Assembly (NCBI RefSeq): GCF_002007605.1
Contig: NZ_CP019799.1
Location: forward strand, 3,264,001 to 3,328,000
Origin: Cellvibrio sp. PSBB023
GTDB taxonomy: Bacteria > Pseudomonadota > Gammaproteobacteria > Pseudomonadales > Cellvibrionaceae
Length of the DNA: 64,000 nt
Direction of reading: 5' to 3'
Shown here: positions 36,001-44,734 of the stretch, one piece after another
Layout: the number at the start of each line of letters is the position of its first letter
How positions within the stretch are numbered: the first letter of the stretch is position 1
Notes under the pieces: generated by a model
Told to the model about the DNA's origin: nothing
Databases searched by the model: none
The model's input: only the letters and a program-made list of their open reading frames with translations
Made by a program: the position numbers and the translations under genes

Positions 36001-37760
36001 CCACTCTGGTTATTGCCTTCATCGTCGGGCAGCCCCAATTGCGCTTTGATCCAGCCCCAGGCATCGCTCACCAAGCTGCGAATTGCATCGACAACCGGTC
36101 GTGTCCAATTCCAAATATCATTGCCCAGGTCCTGGATAAAGCGCCAGGTATCACCGGCGACTTTTTGCAGCCATTCAATAACCGGCGCACCAAAGCGCGC
36201 CCAGAGATCAGAAAAAAAATCACCGATCGGTCGGAAAAAATCGCTGATAGCCGTCCAGGCATCGTTTGCCAATTCGGTGACGGCATCGCGCATATTGCGC
36301 AGCGCAGCAAACAGCGGTTCACAATCGCCCTGTGCTAAGCCCACTAAAATCGTTGCAGTGCTTGACGCCAAGCGCGCGAAGGTGCCGAGCAGCGTGGCGA
36401 CAAAACCGCTCTGGTCTTGTAGGCCGGAAAAAATCGCGTGGGTTGCATCATCAATTTTTTCGCGGATAAATCCGAGAAAACCTTTTTCACGCACCTCGTT
36501 AATTAAATCCATTAAGGCACGCGGGGCAACGGCCTCTACCGCCGACCAAATTAAATCGGCTCCTGCATTTACAATCGCACCGCCCACATCAACCACCGCT
36601 CCACCGACAGCAACAGCTGCATCGCCTACAGCACCGACGGCATTGCCAGCAGCGTCCCAGGCATCACCCAATATATTGCGCTGCACCTGCGGCCTTGCGG
36701 TAGAGATGGTTGCCGCCGCTGATTCTGTCACTGCCGGCGCAGCGTTTGATGGTTCACTGACGGGAGTAAATTCCGTACGCATAGTTGCACTTGCTGCTTC
36801 AACTGTTTGCGCAGGTGCAGCAACCGCAACTGCAGCACCTTGTTGTACGACATGGGTAAGTTCATGGGCGAGTAAATGCAGCCCGCTGGAAGTGTCCGGC
36901 TGATATTCGCCGGGCGCAAAGACAACATGATCGCGCCAGGTAAAGGCGCGTGCATGAATTTCCTGCGCACTGGCGGCGGCTTGTTGATGGGTGTGAATAT
37001 TAACGCGCGAAAAATCATAACCCATGCGCGCTTTAAAAAATTCCACCACCTTTTCAGGTAAGTGACGGCTGGTGCGGAACGCATTTTTTATCCGCTGCCA
37101 CAAACCGGGACGCGCTTGTTGTTGGTAATCACTTTGTGCGTAACGCTGTAGTTGTTCTTCTTCACATTCGCTGCACAAGCGTTGCAGTTCGTTTTCAGGT
37201 TCGTTGGTTGTTACTAAATCGCGCGCAATACTATTGTGAACATTATTGCGCTCTATTTTTGCTTGCAGTGTTTGATCGGCAACGCGATCCGCTTCACGCT
37301 CCAACGGATCTTCCGGTTGGCTCAACGCAGGCTCAATGGCCTGCCGTTGCACACCTCCGTTTTCTTCTTCACAGGCTGAGCACACCCGTTGCAGGGAATC
37401 GTCTTTTTTTTCCTGAAGTGGAGCATCAAATGAAGTATCGGTTTTTGCCATTACCCGATCGGCAACGCGCTCTGCTTGCACCTCTAATGGATCGCTGGGC
37501 TGGCTGATCGCCGGTAATTGGCCCGCTGGTTTTTTTTGTAATTCTTCTGTGCACTCATCGCACTGGCGCGCCAGCAAAGATTCAGTATTGTTGGTAACAG
37601 TTGCAGCTCTATTCGCCGCAGCATGTGTTGCAGTTTCCACCGCCTCCGGCTGCAATACGCGCATCACTTTAGCGCTGTGGCGATGCACAGTCGCACGCGC
37701 GCCGCTGTTGCGTGTGGTGGCAGCAGGTTTACGCGCGATGCTTACCTGGGTGCGTTCCAT
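33087..37760 (-). CDS. Giant DUF4157 protein with tape-measure-like body and nuclease-like C-terminus (candidate eCIS cargo)
   Basis: A 1557-residue protein and the last gene of the eCIS operon. Residues 67-199 hold three CxxC motifs (Cys67/70, 127/130, 196/199) and two copies of a DPLExxAxRVAD segment (about 90 and 151). Residues 215-310 are a DUF4157 domain with the zinc-protease-like HELTH at 299-303, a marker of eCIS-linked toxins. Residues about 380-1180 are hydrophobic, helical and Trp-rich (DAWTAISDFFRPIGDFFSDL), like phage tape-measure proteins. The C-terminal 130 residues contain GHLLNHHIGGPGDSSNMYPI and a following N..H..E pattern, which resembles non-specific His-Me-finger nucleases. 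Delivery by the eCIS is inferred; an immunity gene was not found. Confidence 0.85.
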   Translation of the reverse strand: MERTQVSIARKPAATTRNSGARATVHRHSAKVMRVLQPEAVETATHAAANRAATVTNNTESLLARQCDECTEELQKKPAGQLPAISQPSDPLEVQAERVADRVMAKTDTSFDAPLQEKKDDSLQRVCSACEEENGGVQRQAIEPALSQPEDPLEREADRVADQTLQAKIERNNVHNSIARDLVTTNEPENELQRLCSECEEEQLQRYAQSDYQQQARPGLWQRIKNAFRTSRHLPEKVVEFFKARMGYDFSRVNIHTHQQAAASAQEIHARAFTWRDHVVFAPGEYQPDTSSGLHLLAHELTHVVQQGAAVAVAAPAQTVEAASATMRTEFTPVSEPSNAAPAVTESAAATISTARPQVQRNILGDAWDAAGNAVGAVGDAAVAVGGAVVDVGGAIVNAGADLIWSAVEAVAPRALMDLINEVREKGFLGFIREKIDDATHAIFSGLQDQSGFVATLLGTFARLASSTATILVGLAQGDCEPLFAALRNMRDAVTELANDAWTAISDFFRPIGDFFSDLWARFGAPVIEWLQKVAGDTWRFIQDLGNDIWNWTRPVVDAIRSLVSDAWGWIKAQLGLPDDEGNNQSGLIQWVQGKAQDAWTAIKTELAPVIEPIQGVIAKVQEILPLEAILHFRETVNGWLQKVAETARTMDTGEGGDVAENQTTLRELLPAILLSIQDFRTTLVGTGSWVAEKIGGAVDTGKQFINAIATAPLLNGLSSVFSWLSTGLDSIGSWARDTVQGLFTSLGNGLVFLSQFIEPILNALRRIVEVVGNLLGRLPDFLLGPLWGLVPECIKNPLKDFFVEQILGRIPLFQQLVAAGDIWQRVQSTALAILRQIFVDGDLFGAAWRFFREMLALIGIPAQLLVQIVANAAQAFSDILMDPIGFLSNLLRSMWQGTTQFFGNILTHLFGGVTGWLFGQISEAGLTPPDITSFRSVIGFVFDLLGLTLENIWRLLAVHVGQPMVDRIRTAVEFASGAWEFIQVAVTEGLPGLWRLIQERISDLWNMVLTSAVGWINTAIIATASRWLMSLLDVTGIMPVINSLIAFYRAIESFAQYLVQMLEIVNSVVAGIGDIARGMIDTAANYLESTMAQSVPIVVGFLANQFGLGRLGERIRELVEGIRERVNGALDNIIAAAVRGGRAFLDMLRRGAAAVRNWWENRKPFRDSEGRGHELYFQSERGELIVESTPTPVSIFLENLVIAESDPQRAQKQTHKAQAQQVHTEIGRIKQTLARQAAGSDSTELQVQLTQKLDELATHLTPLLGGAGDSGGRLPNPLTLNTLNDAPVTTPRTPEEERIDLDGARQLTLLAIEASKDTEEIATYFLRIKNRLALAEVDYQTASGVTRVKLRATQEVFVDVNKPLKGTIPGVPLVSNITYTTGVAAGDTVGVGMVADPVGPDKINAGSTPRRSALSGVMGRLVTNPSRNGPSRYIKGHLLNHHIGGPGDSSNMYPITAAANSSHLHTVETKVKDWVENKHYWVYYSVQVRNILESITKPGKDPDNYINASFACEAYIKNADGSRGEEFSPTVVSTYVKQNTGAAAVVESASDPVPDD

Positions 37761-37774
37761 AAATCATCCCGCAC

Positions 37775-38611
37775 CTAAACCCGCGGGCACTGGTTGCTGT
37801 AGGACGAAAATCCAAACAGGTCGGCAATATAGCTCGCGTAACACTCGGGATTACTGCCGCGTTGACGTGCATTGCCAGCATTATGATTGCGGATTTGATA
37901 GCGCATATGCGCCAGCTCATGCACGATCATGGTCGCCTGCTCACCCGCCGTTGCCGACCAAAACGGCGGGCAGAGAGCAATGGCGCGCGCGCTGCGCTCG
38001 GAACAAGTCCATGCCCCCCAACCGGGATTCGCACTACAACGATCACGACAACCACCGATGGTTAATGCCGAGGTATTGTTGCTGAGGTAGCGAATACCGC
38101 CATCTAAATAAGACTGCAAATTCTCATAACGCGTGGAGAGCGATTCCAATTCCTGTTGTTGCGCTTCATTGCTGGTGGCATAGGTAGTGCCACTAAAACG
38201 ATTGCGAAAACGCGCGCCCTGTTGTTCCGGTAAATCAAAGCGATCGAGGTAAGCTTGATAGGATGTGGATGATGCTGTGTTCATCGACATGCCCAACATC
38301 ATGCTGTCTAAAAAACTGAAAATACTGGCGGAGGCTAAATAACCGCTGGCGCGGGTATCTGCTGTATCGACCACCGCACGCGGATCAGCGGGTGCAGAAT
38401 GCAGGTTGGGCGGCAGCGACGAGCGGCGCGATACTGTGCCCACGGCATTGCTACTGTGTGCGCTATTGCTCTGCAACAATTGTTGCACCGCTAGATTTTG
38501 TTGATAGGGAAACGCATCCGACGAGCGGCTGGATACTGTATTTGTTGTGTGCGCCATGCGGCGAGTGTTACTCGCCGGGCTTCGTTTCCCAGTGCAATAT
38601 TTAACTGCCAT
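37775..38611 (-). CDS. M35-like zinc metalloprotease, candidate eCIS cargo
   Basis: A 278-residue protein without a signal peptide. The N-terminal 120 residues are Ser/Asn-rich and probably unfolded. The C-terminal half has IALCPPFWSATAGEQATMIV before HELAH (His231-His235) and Asp264 in SYIADLFGF. This HExxH...D arrangement and the LCPxFW strand recall deuterolysin/Lys-specific M35 proteases. Four or more Cys (near 188-201, 256, 275) suggest disulphides. It lies between DUF6519 and the DUF4157 giant at the end of the eCIS operon, the usual place for cargo. No inhibitor gene is evident. GAGG lies ten bases before its ATG. Confidence 0.68.
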   Translation of the reverse strand: MAVKYCTGKRSPASNTRRMAHTTNTVSSRSSDAFPYQQNLAVQQLLQSNSAHSSNAVGTVSRRSSLPPNLHSAPADPRAVVDTADTRASGYLASASIFSFLDSMMLGMSMNTASSTSYQAYLDRFDLPEQQGARFRNRFSGTTYATSNEAQQQELESLSTRYENLQSYLDGGIRYLSNNTSALTIGGCRDRCSANPGWGAWTCSERSARAIALCPPFWSATAGEQATMIVHELAHMRYQIRNHNAGNARQRGSNPECYASYIADLFGFSSYSNQCPRV

Positions 38612-38639
38612 GATTTTTCCTCCGTGAGGAAATGCAGTA

Positions 38640-41600
38640 TTAACGTAACAGTTTTAATTTGTTTTGCGCTTCCTGCACCATCACCGACAATTTTTGCGCA
38701 TCCACACCACTGGCAATCAATCGGCTGCTGTCGACCGTTGCCATGTCGTTGACTGTCAGCACGCCTTCGCGCTGTAAAATTTCACGGGTATTGTCATCTA
38801 GACTGGTCAGTTCTTTTACCGGGCGGACCTTGGTCACTTCCAATTGCAGTGCTTTTAAATTGCTGCTGATTTCCACCATGCCCTCTTGCATGCTGAGCAA
38901 TTCCTGCTGGGCTTTGCTGCGTTCGGTGCGCAAAATATTCAGCTGTGAGCTGAGCGTAGCCAGGTCTTCCTCGGCTTTGATTTTTTCATCCTGCAATTGT
39001 TTTAATTGCAATTGGATGCCAGCGGTTTCAGTCACCGAATTTTTGCGCGCTTCCGCACGGGCGAGTGATTCATCCAGCGCCTGCATATTTTCCAGCGCTT
39101 GTTTGCGCACTTCCATTTGCGTCAGTTTGTTTTCATCCAGTACCAGCACGGCTTGGGGTTTGGTTTCGGCGGCATAGAACAATACCCGGCCATTTTTTTG
39201 ATAGACAGTTACCTTGCTATCGGGCGCAATAACCTTGGGAGTTTGCTGATAGTGTTGCAGCACTAGCGCCGCTTGATCGCCCTGGTATTCTTTTACTTCC
39301 ACCTGCATGCCTTTTTGTTCAAAGCGTTGCACGGCAACGGCGGTTTCCACATTGCGATACTCTTCCTTGCCCACACCATCAGTAGTTGGTTTGCGCTGTG
39401 GATAAAGTAGCGTATCGCGCACCAAGCTGCTGCTGGTGGCAAAACTTTTGGTGTTTTCCCGCCACATTTTCTTAACATCAGTGCGCTTGGCCTGCTGCAC
39501 CGATTGTTTGTAAGTGCTACTTTTTACCAGTGCATAGTCATGCTGCTCGCTTTGGAATTTAGCAGTCGCACCGCTCAACAAATTGGGTAATACCATGCAG
39601 CAAAGTTTGGCAACGCCGAGCTTGATAACCGGCAGAATAGGAATGAGCGATAACCAATATTCAAATTTGGGAAAGGTCCATACATCCTTGCGTTTACCAA
39701 TATTGCATACCTTATATACCTCACCGTTTTTCACAGTGATGGTGGCGAGCCAGACCTTGTCATTTTCATCGCAGTCAGGACAATTCATTAATAATAATTG
39801 GCAGAAACAGTCCTTGAGGCTTTGCAATAAATTGCCCAGAAGTGCAACAAATGCGGTAATTACTGCCCAACGGTATTGCGCTAGCTGTTGGTTAAATTCA
39901 TCCGTCACCTCCAGCTCGTCGACAGGCACCAGGCTGATGGTATTGCTTGCATAGTTCAGCGTGTACAGCTGACCGGTTTCGGGGCTGATCGCCAGCGCGG
40001 TAGGCATTAATTGCAGCGGCACACGCGGCACTATCAGTTTTGCGTGCTGGTAAACCTGCACGCAAAACTGATCTGCCAGCGCGACTAATAATTCATCTCG
40101 CTTATGATGATAAGCAAGGGTAATTTCGGTATCGGGAAGATGATTAACCGGTAACGGCGATGCAGTGGGTGGAATGCCTTTGTTGACATGGTATTGATAG
40201 AGCGTTTTCTGCCCGTTGTTCGTCACTACCACATAAAGTGCGTTATTACCCTGGGCATCAATGTTACGCACTGCCAAACCATCGCTGCCCTGTGCCGGCA
40301 GCTGAATATAGCGTTCAGCAACTGGCGCCGACCCCGTAACAATCGGCACCAGTTTAGCCAGTTCGATAATCGCAACCGCGTTGTAATCTGTTGTGATCTC
40401 CTGCTTGCCGGTATTCGCTGTAGCGAATGCAAAACCGGCATCAAAATCGTAGGCAATATGACCCACGGCATTAAACGCCAAACTGGGTGCGGGCACGATT
40501 TTTTCGTCGCTAAATAATTTATCCACATCCAATAAATAAATGCCATCGCCCACACCTAATACCATTAATTGGTTGTCCTGTTTGGGATTAAAGCGCATAT
40601 CCGCCACGCGCACACTGCACAGTACTGCGCTCACTTCCCAGTCGATCTTTTCCTTGTCAAAACGGCCTCGGGTTAAAATGGAATCCATACCGTTAATATC
40701 CACCGCCGCGTAAATTAAGTCGCCCTGTTGGGAAAAGGTGACCGCCGTGGTGACACCGCCCTGCGCCGAAGGCACTTCGCTACGGGCGATAATAATTTGC
40801 TGTTCAATATCAAAAATATTGATGCTGGTATCTGTGCCTTCATAGGTGATCAGGATTTTTTCATCCGGGTGAAGTTGCAGGCGCTGGTGATGATCACGCC
40901 CGAAAAAAGTATTCATACCGGTTTCAGGAAATGGATACTCGGGAAATTCGCTATCGGCCAATAGCCCACAAAACGTTTTGCTCTGCAAAATATCGCGTAG
41001 GCGATTGTAAAAATCGCGCAGGATTATGTGTTCTTTGTGCGAAGTAAAGACATAGGCGCCGTGGGGTTGGGAGGTAAACAGTGCAAATAAATTTAACAGG
41101 GTGAAGAGTTTTTTGCGGCGTATTGAGACCAGTTCACCTTTTTCCGTTTCGGATTCGTTGATCTCTTCAATATTTAAATCATCGAGTTCTTCTTTAATAT
41201 CGTCTAGCAATTGTTTAATGCAGGTGTGATAAAAATCCATCCAGATGGTGCCGTCAAAAATCGACTCCTGATGATCCTTGGCATCGTGCGGTGCAATTTT
41301 TAATTGCGGAGCACCGCCGCCCTCGCCGATATCAATGTATAGACACACGGCGGCATTGCCTTCGCCATCGATTAATTGGATATTGTGTTCCTGCTCCAAT
41401 TGCTGGATTGCACTGATCACATCGACATGTTCAGGCAGGTCCAATACCAAATCATCGCCTTCGCAACCCAGGGCATAACCGGGTGTGACCGTAACGCGGT
41501 GGCGATGGCTGCTGCCATCCTCATCCACCGTCGTGGGCGCGCAGATTACTTTTAATCCGCACACCACACCCATTCCGTGCAAATGTTTGTTGTGCCATTT

Positions 41601-43034
41601 TAAATTGCGTTGGCGACATAAATAATCCAGCGCTTCCTGCACGGTGCGCACATTGGGGCCGTCACAATCGCTATTGTCGTAACAGACATCTCCCGCGCTG
41701 ATGTCGGTAAGCGGTGGAAATTCAAATGTTTTGCACTCATCCGCTTCGGGAATAAATTGGCTGATGCTGCCATCGGCGGCAATGTGGGCGCGCCCTAATA
41801 CTAAATAGTGATGCAGAATACCGCTGGGCAGTGCCTGATCGAGCAGTGTTGAGCCCGCGCTGTGAATAGCCTGGCGCACAGGTGCCTGCCAATAATCGCC
41901 GGCGAGCGCGCGCTTATCGTCCAGCGCGAGGGTTAACACCGTTTCCTGTAAATTGATTTGCACCGGCCCGCTTAAATCAACGAAGGCGTGATCGGTAGTG
42001 TTATAGCTATTGCTTAAATCGCGGCCACGATCGGCGCCGTCTACTAGCGTCCACCCACCGGCATTTTTTTGTAGTTTGACAAAGCCATCCCAGCGCCTGA
42101 CCAAAGGCAAATTCGCCGGTTTACTGGCGGGATAGCCCTTAACCAATTCACCGCACTGCGGTGTAAAACCCGCCATTAAATGATGGCCCAAGTGTTTTTC
42201 ACTGGTCATGTTGAGGGCGGGATTATCATTGGGGCCGGAGAAAAATTCGTAGCACCATTGACTGGATTCAAACCCCGGTGGCGTTTCACCGTCTACATAT
42301 TGTTCAGCGCCGTTTTCGCTCGACCATTTAAAAGTGATTTCGCTGATGTGTGGCTCCGCATCACTGCTCCAGTGCACCTGGTGCACTTCCACGCGAAATA
42401 GATAATTGCCCACTTCATCTTGCAGTGCGAGTTCGTCGGCACAGGGATCGCAGGGGTCTTTTAATTCCGTGCCAGCGCGCAATGTCAAACTTAACAGCAC
42501 AGTGCCAAGCGCTGGATTACGCGCCGGGTTGTAAATATCGGCAACACTGATGCTGGTCGCACAGGCTTTGATTTGCGCCATGGTTTGGGTGCGGGTACAG
42601 GTATCGGCGCCGTGCAAACCTGGATCGAGCAAGTGGGTATTTTCCAGCGCGCTGACACTGCGTTCCCATACATCCACATAGAAACGGTATTCACCGGCAC
42701 TGAGGCTGGGCGCGGCGGGAAAATCCTGTTGTTTGGAAAAAATAAATTGCGGGCTCACTAATTTCTCGTGAGGCACAACGCGCGCGCGAATGCCATCGAC
42801 ATACACATGGCCCCAATGCAGTTGCACATTATTCGGCGCAATTTCTTTTACCATGCCGCGCGCGCGCGGCGTGCCGCTGCCGATCACATCCTGCAGCGTG
42901 TCCATCATCTGGAATTTGATCAACTCCGTTAATTCATTCCAATCGGCATCCGTGACCATGCGTCCCATTTGTTGGTAGACGCCGGAATAATTATTGGCAG
43001 CATTAAAACTGGCGCGGGATATTTGTGTCTTCAT
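38640..43034 (-). CDS. DUF6519 eCIS structural protein with beta-propeller and coiled coil
   Basis: A 1464-residue protein. The N-terminus (ISRASFNAANNYSGVYQQMG, TDADWNELTEL) is the DUF6519 domain found in eCIS and phage-tail-like loci. The middle (about 690-1050) has repeated strands (FFGRDHHQRLQLHPDEKILI, TALAISPETGQLYTLNYASN) like a YVTN/WD propeller. A long coiled coil spans about 1310-1400, and a helix-hairpin-helix-like tail (REGVLTVNDMATVDSSRLIA) ends it. Size and position next to gpI suggest a peripheral baseplate or receptor-contact protein. Its exact role in eCIS is not known to me. It is separated from the gpI-like gene by 14 bases. Confidence 0.78.
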   Translation of the reverse strand: MKTQISRASFNAANNYSGVYQQMGRMVTDADWNELTELIKFQMMDTLQDVIGSGTPRARGMVKEIAPNNVQLHWGHVYVDGIRARVVPHEKLVSPQFIFSKQQDFPAAPSLSAGEYRFYVDVWERSVSALENTHLLDPGLHGADTCTRTQTMAQIKACATSISVADIYNPARNPALGTVLLSLTLRAGTELKDPCDPCADELALQDEVGNYLFRVEVHQVHWSSDAEPHISEITFKWSSENGAEQYVDGETPPGFESSQWCYEFFSGPNDNPALNMTSEKHLGHHLMAGFTPQCGELVKGYPASKPANLPLVRRWDGFVKLQKNAGGWTLVDGADRGRDLSNSYNTTDHAFVDLSGPVQINLQETVLTLALDDKRALAGDYWQAPVRQAIHSAGSTLLDQALPSGILHHYLVLGRAHIAADGSISQFIPEADECKTFEFPPLTDISAGDVCYDNSDCDGPNVRTVQEALDYLCRQRNLKWHNKHLHGMGVVCGLKVICAPTTVDEDGSSHRHRVTVTPGYALGCEGDDLVLDLPEHVDVISAIQQLEQEHNIQLIDGEGNAAVCLYIDIGEGGGAPQLKIAPHDAKDHQESIFDGTIWMDFYHTCIKQLLDDIKEELDDLNIEEINESETEKGELVSIRRKKLFTLLNLFALFTSQPHGAYVFTSHKEHIILRDFYNRLRDILQSKTFCGLLADSEFPEYPFPETGMNTFFGRDHHQRLQLHPDEKILITYEGTDTSINIFDIEQQIIIARSEVPSAQGGVTTAVTFSQQGDLIYAAVDINGMDSILTRGRFDKEKIDWEVSAVLCSVRVADMRFNPKQDNQLMVLGVGDGIYLLDVDKLFSDEKIVPAPSLAFNAVGHIAYDFDAGFAFATANTGKQEITTDYNAVAIIELAKLVPIVTGSAPVAERYIQLPAQGSDGLAVRNIDAQGNNALYVVVTNNGQKTLYQYHVNKGIPPTASPLPVNHLPDTEITLAYHHKRDELLVALADQFCVQVYQHAKLIVPRVPLQLMPTALAISPETGQLYTLNYASNTISLVPVDELEVTDEFNQQLAQYRWAVITAFVALLGNLLQSLKDCFCQLLLMNCPDCDENDKVWLATITVKNGEVYKVCNIGKRKDVWTFPKFEYWLSLIPILPVIKLGVAKLCCMVLPNLLSGATAKFQSEQHDYALVKSSTYKQSVQQAKRTDVKKMWRENTKSFATSSSLVRDTLLYPQRKPTTDGVGKEEYRNVETAVAVQRFEQKGMQVEVKEYQGDQAALVLQHYQQTPKVIAPDSKVTVYQKNGRVLFYAAETKPQAVLVLDENKLTQMEVRKQALENMQALDESLARAEARKNSVTETAGIQLQLKQLQDEKIKAEEDLATLSSQLNILRTERSKAQQELLSMQEGMVEISSNLKALQLEVTKVRPVKELTSLDDNTREILQREGVLTVNDMATVDSSRLIASGVDAQKLSVMVQEAQNKLKLLR

Positions 43035-43048
43035 AACATTATCTCAAT

Positions 43049-44734
43049 TTAATCAGCCATTAATTCCGGAAACCGATTGAGGTATTCATCCGGAATTACC
43101 ACAGCCTCAAAACCTATGGGTAAGTAATCCTTCAACTTTTCTTTTACAGCGGTGTAGCGCACACACAAATACAAAAAATGATAAGCACCCATTTCGGTGC
43201 CGTCCTCCGCGCCCTGGCAAATGCCCATGTCGCTGGCAGGGTGTAAAACAGCACAGCCGGGCTGGCCGAATTCACGGCTAAAAAAATGCACCGGTGCGCG
43301 GCTATTGCGAAAATGCTGGTCGAGATTGGCAGGCAACTGTGCCGGTACAATGCGGCTGTAACGCACACACATTTTTGTCGGCGCAATATTGGTCAGGTGA
43401 TCCTTGCGAATCAGGCAGGTAAAAATGCAGTCGCTCGCCTGCAACGCTTCCACCAAACATTTTTTGATGACCGTGCAATATTCAAGGCGGGTGAGGCTGG
43501 TGGCGGATTGCAGTTCGCGAAACAGCGAGTGGCGCGCGCTAATCACCGGCACCGTTAAATACCGTGGATCGCCCTCCTCAAAACGGCTGTGTACTTCCAG
43601 GTTTTTTACCGCGCAGCGATCAAAACTGGCGACGCCTGCATCGATTTCCATACGGTTGTTAAATACTAATCCGGCAAAGTGATAGCCCTCAGCGAGCGCA
43701 TGGGCTTGGGGATCGGCGGGGTCTATATCCGGGTCGGCGGGGCCAATACCCGAGGGTGTGATCTGGCCAAGTTTAAATACGCCGTTGATCTGCACCGGCA
43801 CAAAATTGCGCGCACCGAGCCGACGATTTTCAAACACCAGGATGCCGTCGAGACGACTGTAGAGTGCAATCTGTTCGAGGAAGTGATCGCTGGGGATCTG
43901 CACATTGTCGAGCCAGCTTTGCTGCCATTGCACTTTGATTGGCACCCGCGCAAAAAAACCGTCGGGCTGCACTATGTGCAATAAAATATTGCGCGGGTGA
44001 AAGTGGCCCACCCGCCAATCGCGACGCCGTAAATCGGGAGTGCGTTTGGAAGGGTCATCAAAGGCGGCGCTGTGGAATTTTCCCGCGCGGTCGATGTGCT
44101 GGTGGTGACAGGGAACCCCGTGCTGGTGCTGTTGGCGCCAGCGATAACTCACCCCGCCCACACTGCTGACCTGGCTGTTGGGGTAGTTGTCCTCACTTTT
44201 AACCGCGCGCGCGCCGCGTCGAAAATCCAGCGTCGCGGCGGGCAGGCCGGGATGTTTGGCCATTTCAGCGGGAATTGCCGGGTTGAGCGGTGTCTCCACC
44301 CCGAAATAGGCCTCGGGCAGCAGCGGCTCGTTCAGGCGCGGTGTTATCGCCAGCCGCCGCCAGGCCTCCTGTACCACCACCTCCCACTGGCCGATAGCTT
44401 CGGCGACTTCATCAACCACGCGCAGGGTGCCCTTGCGCTGGCGCCAGCGCACTGCGTTGGTAATTTCGGCGCGTTTGCCCTCGCCCAGCGGCGATACCAG
44501 GTGCACATCGAGCAGGTCGGCAAAATAGGGCAGCAGCCATTCCTGTGCTGCCAACTCGCCCTCGTCGAGCGGCAGGTCGGGGAAGTTATCGGCGTAATAC
44601 TGCCGCAGGCTGAGGTGCAGGCGATCGAGCAGGCGGTCGGCGGCGGCCAGAAAATCGCGGGTATGGCCATTTTCATCCTGCTGGCGAATGTAAACCGGCA
44701 GCACCTCGTAGAGTGTCAGGTTGCGCTTAGACAT
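43049..44734 (-). CDS. gpI-like baseplate wedge protein with long C-terminal extension
   Basis: A 561-residue protein. The first 135 residues (LYEVLPVYIRQQDENGHTRD, then FADLLDVHLVSP and RWRQRKGTLRVVDEVAEAIG) match phage P2 gpI-type tail proteins, which link the gpJ wedge to tail fibres. The remaining 420 residues are much longer than in gpI and include a His-rich loop (GVPCHHQHIDRAGKFHSA). The extension may carry the attachment function usually supplied by a separate fibre. It overlaps the preceding gpJ-like gene by eight bases. Confidence 0.82.
   Translation of the reverse strand: MSKRNLTLYEVLPVYIRQQDENGHTRDFLAAADRLLDRLHLSLRQYYADNFPDLPLDEGELAAQEWLLPYFADLLDVHLVSPLGEGKRAEITNAVRWRQRKGTLRVVDEVAEAIGQWEVVVQEAWRRLAITPRLNEPLLPEAYFGVETPLNPAIPAEMAKHPGLPAATLDFRRGARAVKSEDNYPNSQVSSVGGVSYRWRQQHQHGVPCHHQHIDRAGKFHSAAFDDPSKRTPDLRRRDWRVGHFHPRNILLHIVQPDGFFARVPIKVQWQQSWLDNVQIPSDHFLEQIALYSRLDGILVFENRRLGARNFVPVQINGVFKLGQITPSGIGPADPDIDPADPQAHALAEGYHFAGLVFNNRMEIDAGVASFDRCAVKNLEVHSRFEEGDPRYLTVPVISARHSLFRELQSATSLTRLEYCTVIKKCLVEALQASDCIFTCLIRKDHLTNIAPTKMCVRYSRIVPAQLPANLDQHFRNSRAPVHFFSREFGQPGCAVLHPASDMGICQGAEDGTEMGAYHFLYLCVRYTAVKEKLKDYLPIGFEAVVIPDEYLNRFPELMAD

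Noticed and set aside
34648..36903. A 751-codon open frame on the plus strand opposite the DUF4157 giant
   Set aside because: It is a mirror frame of a GC-rich gene. It lacks any domain and is Ser/Pro/Lys-rich in the way antisense frames are; the minus-strand protein has clear domains.
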